DNA of 38,060 bases from the NCBI GenBank assembly GCA_045613745.1, contig JAZLBP010000015.1, positions 1 through 38,060 on the forward strand, written 5' to 3'. The position numbers were made by a program, and so were the translations under genes. This stretch comes from UBA940 sp045613745. GTDB lineage: Bacteria; Bacteroidota; Bacteroidia; Bacteroidales; Rikenellaceae. The first letter of the stretch is position 1; every line of letters starts with the position of its first letter. Below, in pieces: positions 1-7,223 of the stretch. Under the pieces are notes generated by a model that did no database searches, was not told the origin of the DNA, and saw only the letters and a program-made list of their open reading frames with translations.

Positions 1-182
1 TCTCTGTTGGGACAATTAGGCTTTGGCTCATTCTTATCAAAGTTCCAATGCTCAGCTTTTACAGATAGATTAAGACTTGTGTACTTGCGTGCTCTGTCTT
101 TACAGATGCACAGCATTAGTGGGTGTTCGCCGTTTTTTAAGGTTTTTGACCTGTAACACAGCACATTAATTGTTGTTGCCAT
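1..182 (-). CDS. Tyrosine-type site-specific integrase, N-terminal part (cut by window edge)
   Basis: A reading frame starts at ATG 182 on the minus strand and runs off the left edge, giving about 60 residues. It begins MATTINVLCYRSKTLKNGEH and continues with a basic strand-rich stretch, LMLCICKDRARKYTSLNL, then LSVKAEHWNFDKN. This is the usual N-terminal arm-type DNA-binding domain of Bacteroidales phage/transposon integrases (strand pattern plus 'V...WD/NF' motif). The catalytic R-H-R-Y domain lies outside the window. The gene points away from tRNA-Phe, whose 3' end is only about 115 bases upstream, the normal arrangement for an element integrated at a tRNA 3' end. Three GGTTTACAC repeats lie just upstream of the start. 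The assignment as integrase is inference from the N-terminal domain only. Confidence 0.72.
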   Translation of the reverse strand, partial: MATTINVLCYRSKTLKNGEHPLMLCICKDRARKYTSLNLSVKAEHWNFDKNEPKPNCPNR

Positions 183-191
183 AGCTTTTCT

Positions 192-224
192 GGTTTACAC
201 CTCGGTTTACACACTGGTTTACAC
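192..224. repeat. Three direct repeats GGTTTACAC at exact 12-bp spacing
   Basis: Identical 9-mers GGTTTACAC start at 192, 204 and 216, so the period is 12 bp, close to one helical turn. They sit 10-42 bases upstream of the integrase start and between it and tRNA-Phe. Likely roles, by inference, are arm-type integrase or excisionase binding sites, or an operator for the integrase promoter. Confidence 0.6.
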
Positions 225-252
225 AGACCACCTAAAAGCAACCAAAATTACA

Positions 253-285
253 CAAAAAAAGCAGCTACTTTTTATCGTAACTGCT
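253..285 (-). terminator. Rho-independent terminator after tRNA-Phe
   Basis: On the minus strand AGCAGTTAC pairs with GTAGCTGCT (nine pairs, one G-U) around an eight-base loop, followed by seven T. It starts 12 bases past the tRNA-Phe 3' end and isolates the tRNA from the integrase gene. Confidence 0.8.
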
Positions 286-296
286 TGATTTTCAAG

Positions 297-369
297 TGGT
301 GCCACCAGGAATCGAACCGGGGACACAAGGATTTTCAGTCCTTTGCTCTACCAACTGAGCTATGGCACC
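297..369 (-). tRNA. tRNA-Phe (anticodon GAA)
   Basis: The minus strand reads a full cloverleaf: acceptor GGTGCCA pairs with TGGCACC, the D-arm is TAGCTCAGTTGGTAGAGC, the anticodon stem-loop centres on CTGAAAA with anticodon GAA, and the T-arm carries GGTTCGATTCC. The discriminator is A and CCA is not encoded. Its length is 73 nt. The 3' end faces the integrase gene, so this is a plausible attachment site. Confidence 0.97.
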
Positions 370-403
370 ATCGTTTGTTGAACTCTCATCTCGAATTCGG
401 GTG

Positions 404-434
404 CAAAGATACGCAAAAATTTTCAACCTCCAAA
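404..434 (-). promoter_or_regulatory. Promoter of tRNA-Phe
   Basis: On the minus strand TTTG (434-431), a 19-base spacer and TATCTTTG (411-404) match the Bacteroidales -33/-7 consensus exactly. The tRNA begins about 35 bases downstream. The spacer and -33 box overlap an 11-bp perfect inverted repeat (412-422 and 432-442). Confidence 0.8.
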
Positions 435-568
435 TTTTTGCGCGCTTTTTTTTGAAACTTTTTAGTCTTTTACCACTTTTCAGACTCCCCACAGGCACCC
501 CACAAAGGATCGAGGACAGCACTCGCCACAACGGGCAACCTCCCCCCCCCACCCTGCGGGACCCCACA

Positions 569-605
569 CAAAACAAACGCGGCTGATGCGATGTGCATCA
601 GCCGC
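569..605 (-). terminator. Terminator of the phosphodiesterase-like lipoprotein gene
   Basis: Perfect 11-bp stem GCGGCTGATGC / GCATCAGCCGC with a five-base loop, followed on the minus strand by GTTTGTTTT. It lies 22 bases after the stop codon of the gene at 627-1532. Confidence 0.75.
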
Positions 606-626
606 TCTCTGTATTTTGACAAATCA

Positions 627-1532
627 CTATTCAAAAATCTCTTCGATGGCGCGGCCACGCCACACGGCGGGAACTTCGGCGCCAAAGATGCGGGCAATGG
701 TGGGCGCGGTGTCGTAGCGGACAACCGACGATTGGATTTTGTGGCCGCGTTTGACACCCTTGCCACAGAACACCAGCACACCCTCCATCTCGTCCATCGA
801 GGTGCGGCCGTGACCTTTGCCAATGCCGCCGTGGTCGGACACAACCATAAAGATGGTGTTGTCGTACATTCCTGCCTCTTTGGTGACCTCAATGATTTGG
901 GCGAGTTGCGCGTCAAGAGTTTTCAGGCGGTTCATATAAATCTCTGAGCCCCAGCCGTGGGCGTGACCCTCAACGTCGGGCGAGTCGAAGATGCAAATCG
1001 AGTATGCGGGTTTGTTGGCCTTCAAGTAGTCGGTGTAGGCCTCAACGAGCGCATCGCCGCGGGGCTCAACCATCGGAACGTGTTGGTAGTGGCTGACCGA
1101 CTTGTTGTCAATCAAATCGCCGTGCACCTCCCACTCATAGTGGGCGCTCAAATTGAATTCGGGGTTGTGGCGGCGCAAGACGGTGAAGATGGTGGGCATA
1201 ATGCCGTTCTCGCACAGCTCAATCGAGGGGAAATCGGGTTTGCGGCTGCCCCAAGTGTTGTAGCCGTGCATCTCGGGACCCACGCCCATATACATCGAAG
1301 CCCAGTTACAGGCGCTCGACGAGGGCAGAATACTGCGCGCTTGGAGAGTCCACGCACCCTCGGCCATAAGTTGTTTGAGAGTGGGCATTTCGGCCGCCTC
1401 GACGGTGTTGCCCGCAAGGCCGTCCAAACCAATCATCACAACGTGCTTCACTCCGGGCACGCCCTTATCGGCCGAGCAACCGCCCAGCGCAAACATCGCC
1501 ACCAAAGGCAACATCAAAAACAATTTCCTCAT
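627..1532 (-). CDS. Type I phosphodiesterase/nucleotide pyrophosphatase-like (alkaline phosphatase superfamily) lipoprotein
   Basis: 301 residues. The N terminus is a lipoprotein signal with lipobox LGGC (Cys19), so the protein should be anchored in the envelope. The alkaline-phosphatase-superfamily metal ligands are recognisable: Asp37 in VVMIGLDGLAG, a Ser-rich nucleophile region around residues 71-73 (PSSSACNW), DSPDVEGHAHG, VSDHGG and GHGRTS near the C terminus. This is the nucleotide pyrophosphatase/phosphodiesterase (NPP/ectonucleotidase-like) arrangement, and the family cleaves phosphodiester or pyrophosphate bonds in the periplasm. The substrate cannot be told from sequence, and the usual Thr nucleophile appears to be Ser here. 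It is monocistronic, with its own terminator downstream. Confidence 0.85.
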   Translation of the reverse strand: MRKLFLMLPLVAMFALGGCSADKGVPGVKHVVMIGLDGLAGNTVEAAEMPTLKQLMAEGAWTLQARSILPSSSACNWASMYMGVGPEMHGYNTWGSRKPDFPSIELCENGIMPTIFTVLRRHNPEFNLSAHYEWEVHGDLIDNKSVSHYQHVPMVEPRGDALVEAYTDYLKANKPAYSICIFDSPDVEGHAHGWGSEIYMNRLKTLDAQLAQIIEVTKEAGMYDNTIFMVVSDHGGIGKGHGRTSMDEMEGVLVFCGKGVKRGHKIQSSVVRYDTAPTIARIFGAEVPAVWRGRAIEEIFE

Positions 1533-1575
1533 AATACTATTAATTAAAGGTTTTCGGTTTTAGTTTTCAGCATTA

Positions 1576-1607
1576 CAAATATAGCAAACAACCCTCAGTC
1601 AAACAAG
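1576..1607 (-). promoter_or_regulatory. Candidate promoter for the phosphodiesterase-like gene
   Basis: On the minus strand TATATTTG (1583-1576) matches the -7 box. A TTG-containing -33 candidate lies about 20 bases upstream (near 1604-1607). The start codon is 44 bases downstream. Confidence 0.5.
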
Positions 1608-1693
1608 AACTGTTTGGAACTTTTATTTCGGAGATTTGTCGTTTAGATAGTGCGCGAGGATTCAAAAGACATTGATTACCAGACAAAAAGACA

Positions 1694-1723
1694 CAAAAAA
1701 AGAGGAACTCGTAAGTTCCTCTC
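1694..1723 (-). terminator. Terminator of tRNA-Thr
   Basis: The minus strand reads AGAGGAACT, a TACG loop, AGTTCCTCT, then a run of seven T. The stem is a perfect 9 bp. It begins five bases past the tRNA 3' end. Confidence 0.85.
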
Positions 1724-1727
1724 TTTG

Positions 1728-1799
<72 letters not shown>

Positions 1800-1818
1800 A
1801 ACTTGCTTTAAGCGGTCA

Positions 1819-1850
1819 CAAAAGTAGAAACTTTTTTCATTCCCTCCAAA
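1819..1850 (-). promoter_or_regulatory. Promoter of tRNA-Thr
   Basis: On the minus strand TTTG (1850-1847), 20 bases, then TACTTTTG (1826-1819). It sits 20 bases upstream of the tRNA. From here to about 2120 the sequence is AT-rich with no gene that I can support. Confidence 0.75.
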
Positions 1851-2122
1851 CATTTTTGTAAAAAAATTGCAAAAATCAGCAAAATAATACTGTCAGATAT
1901 ATTTTTCAACGAAAAACAAAACATTAAATCAGATATTAATCCGCGTTCCGCATCACGACCACACAATACACAGCACATAAAATATACTATTATTATATAT
2001 TAGGAAGTGTAAAAAATCGGGCGGCAGGTTTGCAAGCCAAAGCAAAAGTACACAAAAAGCACTATCAGTGCGGATAAAAATTTTGTTTCGCAACACTTTT
2101 AGGAAAAATCAGTAAGAAACAC

Positions 2123-2153
2123 TTGGTTTTTCGAAATTTTATTCGTAAGTTTG
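2123..2153 (+). promoter_or_regulatory. Promoter of the DUF4369 lipoprotein operon
   Basis: TTGG (2123-2126), 19 bases, TAAGTTTG (2146-2153). The start codon lies 26 bases downstream. The same TTGG-N19-TAAnTTTG form recurs before galE. Confidence 0.6.
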
Positions 2154-2178
2154 TGATAAAATTAAAATAAACGAAACT

Positions 2179-2793
2179 ATGAAAAAACGTACTTTCTTGG
2201 CTGCTTTTGCTGCGGCTATCCTCGCTGTAAGTTGCGCAGGACCTCAAAAATACACTATCAATGGTAGTATTTCGAAACACCCGCTGGCAAGCTATGTTGA
2301 TTCAGTTTATTTGACCAACGACCTTGGCAATTCGGCTAAATGCGCTGTTGTAGATGGCAAATTCTCGTTCGAGGGCGAGGTTGAGAAACCTATCCTCACA
2401 AGCATCGTGTTTACTTACCAAATGCCTACTCCCGGACAATTCAGTCTGCCTCTGATTTTGGAAGAGGGTAATATCCACTTCCTTGGTCTGCCTTCGAAAC
2501 GTTTTGCAGGCACTCCGCTCAACGACTCGATCGTAATGCTCAACGCCAAGGCTAACGAAGTTCACACCGACTCTGTTGACGAAGTATATCTCGACAAATT
2601 GGCAGACATCTTGCGCACCTATATCAAAAACAACCCCAACGACGCATCGACCGTATATGCGCTGCGTGAGGGTGTAAACTCCAACCTGTTTGCAGAAGAG
2701 GAGATTTGGGAGCTCATCCAAGAGTGCGGCCCCGAGGTTAACACCACAAACTTTGCAAAAGAGATTTGCGCAAAATTTGACTCGGAGGAGTAA
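2179..2793 (+). CDS. DUF4369-type lipoprotein without a thioredoxin domain
   Basis: 204 residues. Signal peptide with lipobox AVSC around residue 20. The region of about residues 24-120 has the beta-rich DUF4369 pattern (YTINGSISK, VDGKFSFEGEV, PLILEEGNIHF, GTPLNDS), followed by a helical region to the C terminus. In Bacteroidales this domain normally forms the N-terminal part of TlpA/ResA-like proteins that carry a C-terminal thioredoxin fold. Here the protein stops where thioredoxin would begin, and no thioredoxin remnant is visible in the 36 bases before the next gene. It is closest in layout to the first half of its neighbour at 2830. Function is unknown; an accessory or binding role in envelope redox or metabolism is only a guess. 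Confidence 0.78.
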   Translation: MKKRTFLAAFAAAILAVSCAGPQKYTINGSISKHPLASYVDSVYLTNDLGNSAKCAVVDGKFSFEGEVEKPILTSIVFTYQMPTPGQFSLPLILEEGNIHFLGLPSKRFAGTPLNDSIVMLNAKANEVHTDSVDEVYLDKLADILRTYIKNNPNDASTVYALREGVNSNLFAEEEIWELIQECGPEVNTTNFAKEICAKFDSEE

Positions 2794-2829
2794 CGACAAC
2801 CGAAATTCATTCTAGCAAGAATCGAAAAT

Positions 2830-3864
2830 ATGAAAAGACTGAAATACAGTTCAGCCGCACTGACCGTCGCATTTGCGGCGGTCGCTTGCGGTAATAACGG
2901 AAGCTATACAATCAAAGGTCAGCTGGCCGAAAGCGAAGAATACAAATTCGACTCGGTAATGGTTGAGGTAAACGGCGTGCACAATGCTGTTGCCGTAGAG
3001 CAAAACCAATTTGTGTTGGAAGGTCAAATCGACGCGCCTACCTTCACCGAGATTTTCATCTCGTATGTTTCGCCCGAAGACGGCACCTTGCAAGGTTCGA
3101 CCAATATCCCCGTAGTTTTGGAGTCGGGCAAAATCAACGTCGAACTCACTGCCGATGATTCGTTCAAAATTGGAGGAACCAAGAGCAACGACGCCATTCA
3201 AGCGCTCAACGACGCAGTTGCCGAGTGGGAAGAGCGCGAGGGCGAATGGAGCGAAGTTGAGAATCTGATAAAAGAGTTCCTTGCAGAGCAATCGCAAACA
3301 CAAGCCGGTGTATATGGCATCACTATGGCACAAAACGTATTGGGTGACACCGATATGATTGAGGCGCTGAAAGGTTGTGCCGAGAGCGTAAAACAACACC
3401 CCGACATCGCTAAAATTGCCGAGCGTATGGAGATTGTGGAGCGCACATCCAAAGGTCAACCTTTTGTTGACTTCGAGATTGAGACCGCAAACGGCACTGC
3501 AAAATTGTCAGACTATGTAGGCAAAGGTAACGTAGTGTTGGTTGATTTCTGGGCAAGCTGGTGTGGCCCCTGCCGCAGAGAGATTCCCAACGTGAAGGCT
3601 GTCTATGACGAGTATAAGGACAAAGGCTTTGTAGTTGTGGGTGTTCCCACAAACGACCTCCCCGAGAACACGCTGCGTGCATTGGAGGAAGAGGGTGTTG
3701 ATTTCCCGCAAATGCTTGGTGCCGAACGTCAAGCCGTAGGTGCAAGAGCTTATGGTGTGCGTGGCATCCCCACGCTTGTACTTTTTGACGCAGACGGAAC
3801 AATCCTTGGTCGCAGTAACGGTGTCGAAGCACTGCGCGCAGAACTCGCCGAGGCTTTGAAGTAG
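2830..3864 (+). CDS. TlpA-like thiol:disulfide oxidoreductase lipoprotein (DUF4369 + thioredoxin)
   Basis: 344 residues. Lipobox VAC at about residue 20, DUF4369 at about residues 25-120, a helical linker, then a TlpA/ResA-type thioredoxin domain from about residue 208. The active site is WCGPC, with Cys245 and Cys248, and the cis-Pro loop is RGIPTLVLFD. The family reduces or isomerises thiols on the periplasmic side of the envelope. It lies 36 bases after the DUF4369-only gene and is probably co-transcribed with it from the promoter at 2123-2153. A strong terminator follows at 3889. Of the three related proteins in this run, this is the only one with an intact CxxC. Confidence 0.9.
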   Translation: MKRLKYSSAALTVAFAAVACGNNGSYTIKGQLAESEEYKFDSVMVEVNGVHNAVAVEQNQFVLEGQIDAPTFTEIFISYVSPEDGTLQGSTNIPVVLESGKINVELTADDSFKIGGTKSNDAIQALNDAVAEWEEREGEWSEVENLIKEFLAEQSQTQAGVYGITMAQNVLGDTDMIEALKGCAESVKQHPDIAKIAERMEIVERTSKGQPFVDFEIETANGTAKLSDYVGKGNVVLVDFWASWCGPCRREIPNVKAVYDEYKDKGFVVVGVPTNDLPENTLRALEEEGVDFPQMLGAERQAVGARAYGVRGIPTLVLFDADGTILGRSNGVEALRAELAEALK

Positions 3865-3888
3865 GCCATCCGTCTTCGAACGCACACA

Positions 3889-3946
3889 AAACGTATTTTC
3901 TCCCTTTGGGCCACACTTGGCGGGGAGAAAATACGTTTGTTTTGTA
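3889..3946 (+). terminator. Terminator after the TlpA-like gene
   Basis: A perfect 16-bp stem (3889-3904 with 3923-3938) around an 18-base loop, followed by GTTTTG. It separates the first two lipoprotein genes from the third, which has its own promoter just downstream. Confidence 0.8.
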
Positions 3947-3963
3947 AAATATTCTTATCTTTG
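3936..3963 (+). promoter_or_regulatory. Candidate promoter for the third lipoprotein gene and lpxH-thyA-folA
   Basis: TATCTTTG at 3956-3963 is an exact -7 box. TTTG at 3936-3939 is a possible -33 box, but the 16-base spacing is short. The start codon is at 4000. The promoter overlaps the tail of the preceding terminator. Confidence 0.5.
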
Positions 3964-3999
3964 TGCGAATGTAACAACAAAATTTCAAGCAACTCCCGT

Positions 4000-5148
4000 A
4001 TGAAGAAATTATCGATACTTATTCTGCTGGCACTCTGCGCAGTAGGCTGCAACAGCAAGAGAGCACGCATCAACGGACAATTTGCCGACCGAGCAAACAC
4101 TTCGGTATATCTCGAAATAATCACCCCAGGTCGCTCGGCCATTGTGGATTCGACCACAACCAACGCCAAGGGTGACTTCCGTTTCAATATCAAATTCACC
4201 GACCAAGACCCCACTATCTACAACGTCCGCACGGGCAAGGAGTTTATTCCGCTGATTGTAGCTCCTGGCGAGCACATCTCGCTGTCGTCGGTGGGTATTC
4301 TGTCGCAGAACTATCAGGTCAGCGGCTCGCCCGAATCGGAAGCTGTGCAAGAAATCAGCACACTGCTCACCAATGGCGCTGCCGACCTTACCGACATCTC
4401 GAAGAACTATATGAATTCGAGCGACGAGACCGAGCGCAAACAGTTGACAACCGACTATCTAAAAAAATACTACACCATCAAACGCAGCCACATCGAGTTC
4501 GTTGTACGCAACGCATCGTCGCTGGCGGGTATCTACGCGCTATATCAACGTCTGCCCGGCGATGAGGAGTTATTCAACGGCGATGGCGACATCGTGTACT
4601 ATCGTATGGTGGCAGACTCAGTAAGCCGCACCTACCCCGCGTCGAAATATCTGGCAGCCCTGCAAAACGAGGTTGCAACAGCTGATGGCGCGCAAAAACT
4701 AACCAACGAGCTGGCCGAGAAGATGGCCAACCCCGTAGGTTTTCCTCCCATCACCCTGCCCAACATCTATGGTCAAAAGGTGGAGTTGACCGACGTTGTA
4801 GCCAAGAACAAAGCCACATTGGTATATTTTTGGAAGAGCGATTTGAAGGATGCTTCGGTACAAAACGCCGAGCTGAAAACCATCTATAAGGAGTACAAGA
4901 AGTTGGGCTTTGAGATTTTCCAAATCTCGCTCGATACTTCGAAACCCTCGTGGGTGTCGGCTGTTCAAAACCAACAGCTACCCTGGATTAGTTTGTGCGA
5001 TTTCCGCGGCGCGGCGTGTCCTGCATACACCGCCTACAACATCACAAGTCTGCCCGCAACATTCCTCATCGACGCCGATGGTGACTTGGTGGGTAAAGAC
5101 TTGTTTGGCGGCGCACTGGTCAGCAAACTTAACCAAATGCTGCAATAA
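4000..5148 (+). CDS. DUF4369/thioredoxin-fold lipoprotein with a lost active site
   Basis: 382 residues from ATG 4000. That start is chosen because MKKLSILILLALCAVGC is a proper lipoprotein signal (Cys17); an upstream in-frame ATG at 3937 would put a charged 21-residue tail before it. The N-terminal part is DUF4369-like (ARINGQFAD, YNVRTGKEFIPLIVAPGEH), followed by a helical linker and a C-terminal TlpA-type fold. At the catalytic site the neighbour's FWASWCGPC is replaced by FWKSDLKDA (residues 277-285), so both Cys are gone (Leu282, Ala285). The cis-Pro loop survives (ITSLPATFLID). It is therefore predicted to be redox-inactive. The stop codon overlaps the start of lpxH by one base (TAATG), so it probably heads that operon. 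Confidence 0.85.
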   Translation: MKKLSILILLALCAVGCNSKRARINGQFADRANTSVYLEIITPGRSAIVDSTTTNAKGDFRFNIKFTDQDPTIYNVRTGKEFIPLIVAPGEHISLSSVGILSQNYQVSGSPESEAVQEISTLLTNGAADLTDISKNYMNSSDETERKQLTTDYLKKYYTIKRSHIEFVVRNASSLAGIYALYQRLPGDEELFNGDGDIVYYRMVADSVSRTYPASKYLAALQNEVATADGAQKLTNELAEKMANPVGFPPITLPNIYGQKVELTDVVAKNKATLVYFWKSDLKDASVQNAELKTIYKEYKKLGFEIFQISLDTSKPSWVSAVQNQQLPWISLCDFRGAACPAYTAYNITSLPATFLIDADGDLVGKDLFGGALVSKLNQMLQ

Positions 5149-5885
5149 TGTACTACTTCGCTTCGGACGTACACCTGGGTCTTGTCTATGAGCAGGGCGA
5201 CCACACACGCGAAAGGGTTTTCGTAGGTTGGCTCGACTCAATCAAGCACGACGCCAAGGAGATATACTTGGTGGGCGACATCTTTGACTTTTGGTTTGAG
5301 TACGGACACGTCGTTCCCAAAGGTTTCACCCGTACATTGGGCAAGATTGCCGAACTGACTGACTCGGGCATCAAAGTACACTTCTTTACGGGAAACCACG
5401 ATATGTGGGTGCGCAACTACTTTGAGCGCGAGTGCGGAATGATTGTCCACTACCGCGGCGAACTGGTGCAACACGCAGGCAAAACTATTATGGTTGCCCA
5501 CGGCGACAACCTGCGTACCGACGGACAGCCTATGCTCAAACTGATGAACGCACTATTCCGTTCGAATCTCGGACGATGGCTGTTCCGCAACCTGCTGCAC
5601 CCCGACTGGTCGATGCGTTTCGGCAAGTGGTGGAGTGGCAAGAGCCGCAAATCCAAAGAGATTAAAATGGAGTTTCGCGGCGAGGAGGAGTTCTTGGTGC
5701 AATACGCTCGCGAGTGGGTTGATACGGGACTGCCCATCGACTACTATGTGTTCGGACACATCCACTCGGCAGCCGACTATCCTCTGTCGGAACGTAGCCG
5801 CGCATTGTTCCTTGGCGAATGGATTGAGGAGCCGCACTACGCTGTTATGGATGCAGAAGGTAATATGAAACTTATAAAACTATGA
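5148..5885 (+). CDS. lpxH: UDP-2,3-diacylglucosamine diphosphatase, LpxH-type metallophosphoesterase
   Basis: 245 residues, the usual length for LpxH. All calcineurin-like metal-binding motifs are present in order: DVH (residues 7-9), GDIFD, GNHD, VAHGDN and GHIH. LpxH hydrolyses UDP-2,3-diacylglucosamine to lipid X on the cytoplasmic face, an essential step of lipid A synthesis. The start codon shares one base with the preceding stop, and the stop overlaps the thyA start by four bases (ATGA), so translational coupling is likely. A general phosphoesterase of the same fold cannot be fully excluded, but the length and the GDIFDFW motif favour LpxH. Confidence 0.88.
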   Translation: MYYFASDVHLGLVYEQGDHTRERVFVGWLDSIKHDAKEIYLVGDIFDFWFEYGHVVPKGFTRTLGKIAELTDSGIKVHFFTGNHDMWVRNYFERECGMIVHYRGELVQHAGKTIMVAHGDNLRTDGQPMLKLMNALFRSNLGRWLFRNLLHPDWSMRFGKWWSGKSRKSKEIKMEFRGEEEFLVQYAREWVDTGLPIDYYVFGHIHSAADYPLSERSRALFLGEWIEEPHYAVMDAEGNMKLIKL

Positions 5886-6676
5886 AACAATATCTCGACC
5901 TGCTAAACAAGATTATGACCGAGGGTGTGGTCAAAGGCGACCGTACAGGCACAGGTACCAAAAGTATCTTCGGTTATCAGATGCGATTCAACCTGAGCGA
6001 GGGTTTTCCCCTGCTGACCACCAAGAAACTGCACCTCAAAAGCATCATCCACGAGTTGTTGTGGTTTCTTGCGGGCGACACCAATATCAAATATCTGAAC
6101 GAAAACAAGGTTACTATCTGGGACGAGTGGGCTGACGAAAACGGCGACCTCGGACACGTCTATGGCTACCAATGGCGTAGCTGGCCGACACCCGACGGCT
6201 CGCACATCGACCAAATCAGCCAACTTGTAGAGCAGATTAAAAACAACCCCAACTCGCGCCGTCTGATTGTCAGCGCGTGGAACGTTGCCGATATCGACAA
6301 TATGGCTCTGCCTCCGTGTCACGCTCTGTTCCAGTTCTACGTTGCCGACGGCCGTCTGTCGTGCCAGCTCTACCAACGTAGTGCCGATGTATTCTTGGGT
6401 GTTCCCTTCAACATCGCAAGCTACGCACTGCTGACTATGATGATTGCCCAAGTTACGGGTCTGCAACCTGGCGAGTTTGTACACACACTGGGCGACACCC
6501 ACATTTATCTCAACCACTTCGAGCAGGTACAAACCCAGCTGGAGCGCACACCCCGCGCACTGCCCCGTATGAAGATTAACCCCGACGTGAAGTCGATTTT
6601 CAATTTCCGCTATGAGGACTTCACACTCGAAGAGTACGATCCCTACCCCACCATTAAAGCCCCCATTGCCGTATGA
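5882..6676 (+). CDS. thyA: Thymidylate synthase
   Basis: 264 residues, the length of classical ThyA. The catalytic Cys146 lies in LPPCHALFQFYV, at the same number as in the E. coli enzyme. The folate and dUMP sites are clear: RTGTGT near the N terminus, the loop NSRRLIVSAWN, QRSADVFLGVPFNIASYA and GDTHIYLNH. It converts dUMP and methylene-tetrahydrofolate to dTMP and dihydrofolate. It overlaps lpxH and folA by four bases on each side. The pairing with folA, which regenerates tetrahydrofolate, is functionally coherent. Confidence 0.98.
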   Translation: MKQYLDLLNKIMTEGVVKGDRTGTGTKSIFGYQMRFNLSEGFPLLTTKKLHLKSIIHELLWFLAGDTNIKYLNENKVTIWDEWADENGDLGHVYGYQWRSWPTPDGSHIDQISQLVEQIKNNPNSRRLIVSAWNVADIDNMALPPCHALFQFYVADGRLSCQLYQRSADVFLGVPFNIASYALLTMMIAQVTGLQPGEFVHTLGDTHIYLNHFEQVQTQLERTPRALPRMKINPDVKSIFNFRYEDFTLEEYDPYPTIKAPIAV

Positions 6677-7158
6677 TTTCGATTATCGTAGCCGTAGCCG
6701 AGGGCGGCGTTATTGGAGGAGGAGGCGACCTACTGTGGCACATCTCGGAGGATTTGCGTCGCTTCAAACAGATTACATCGGGCCACACCGTAATTATGGG
6801 CCGCAAGACCTATGACTCCATCGGACGCCCGCTACCCAAACGTCGCAACATCGTTATCACCCGCAACAGCGAGTGGAGCGCCGAGGGTTGTGAACGCGCC
6901 GAGAGTTTGGAGCAGGCAGTTGCAATGTGCGCCGGCGAAGAGGAGGTTTTCATCATCGGAGGTGGCGAGATTTACCGCCAATCGATGGCCCTTGCCGACA
7001 AGCTCTACCTAACACAAGTAAATAAACCATACGAGGGCGACACCTACTTCCCCGAGATACGTCCCGAGGAGTGGCAGGAGGTTGCACGCGAGAGTTTCGA
7101 GCGCGGCGAAAAGTTCGAATACCCCTTCGAATTTATTGACCTTGTACGCAAAAAATAA
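6673..7158 (+). CDS. folA: Dihydrofolate reductase
   Basis: 161 residues. The DHFR signature is present: ISIIVAVAEGGVIG at the N terminus, WHISEDLRRFKQ, then VIMGRKTYDSIG, and EVFIIGGGEIYRQ before the adenine-binding region. The acidic active-site residue is in the SEDL segment. It reduces dihydrofolate, the by-product of the ThyA reaction, and is last in the operon, followed by a strong terminator. The start overlaps the thyA stop (ATGA). Confidence 0.97.
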   Translation: MISIIVAVAEGGVIGGGGDLLWHISEDLRRFKQITSGHTVIMGRKTYDSIGRPLPKRRNIVITRNSEWSAEGCERAESLEQAVAMCAGEEEVFIIGGGEIYRQSMALADKLYLTQVNKPYEGDTYFPEIRPEEWQEVARESFERGEKFEYPFEFIDLVRKK

Positions 7159-7170
7159 GCAACAAAACAC

Positions 7171-7205
7171 AACCCCCGACGGCTATGCCATCGGGGGTTT
7201 TCTTT
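7171..7205 (+). terminator. Terminator of the lpxH-thyA-folA operon
   Basis: Nine-bp GC-rich stem AACCCCCGA / TCGGGGGTT with an 11-base loop, followed by TTCTTTT. It sits in the convergent gap before the minus-strand glycosyltransferase gene. Confidence 0.85.
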
Positions 7206-7223
7206 TATCTACTCTAAAAAATC

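Noticed and set aside
1800..2120. AT-rich gap searched for small RNA genes
   Set aside because: Apart from the tRNA-Thr promoter I saw no stable hairpin, promoter-terminator pair or reading frame of note.
3937..3999. Upstream extension of the third lipoprotein gene
   Set aside because: It would place extra residues before a clear lipoprotein signal peptide and overlaps the promoter and terminator region.
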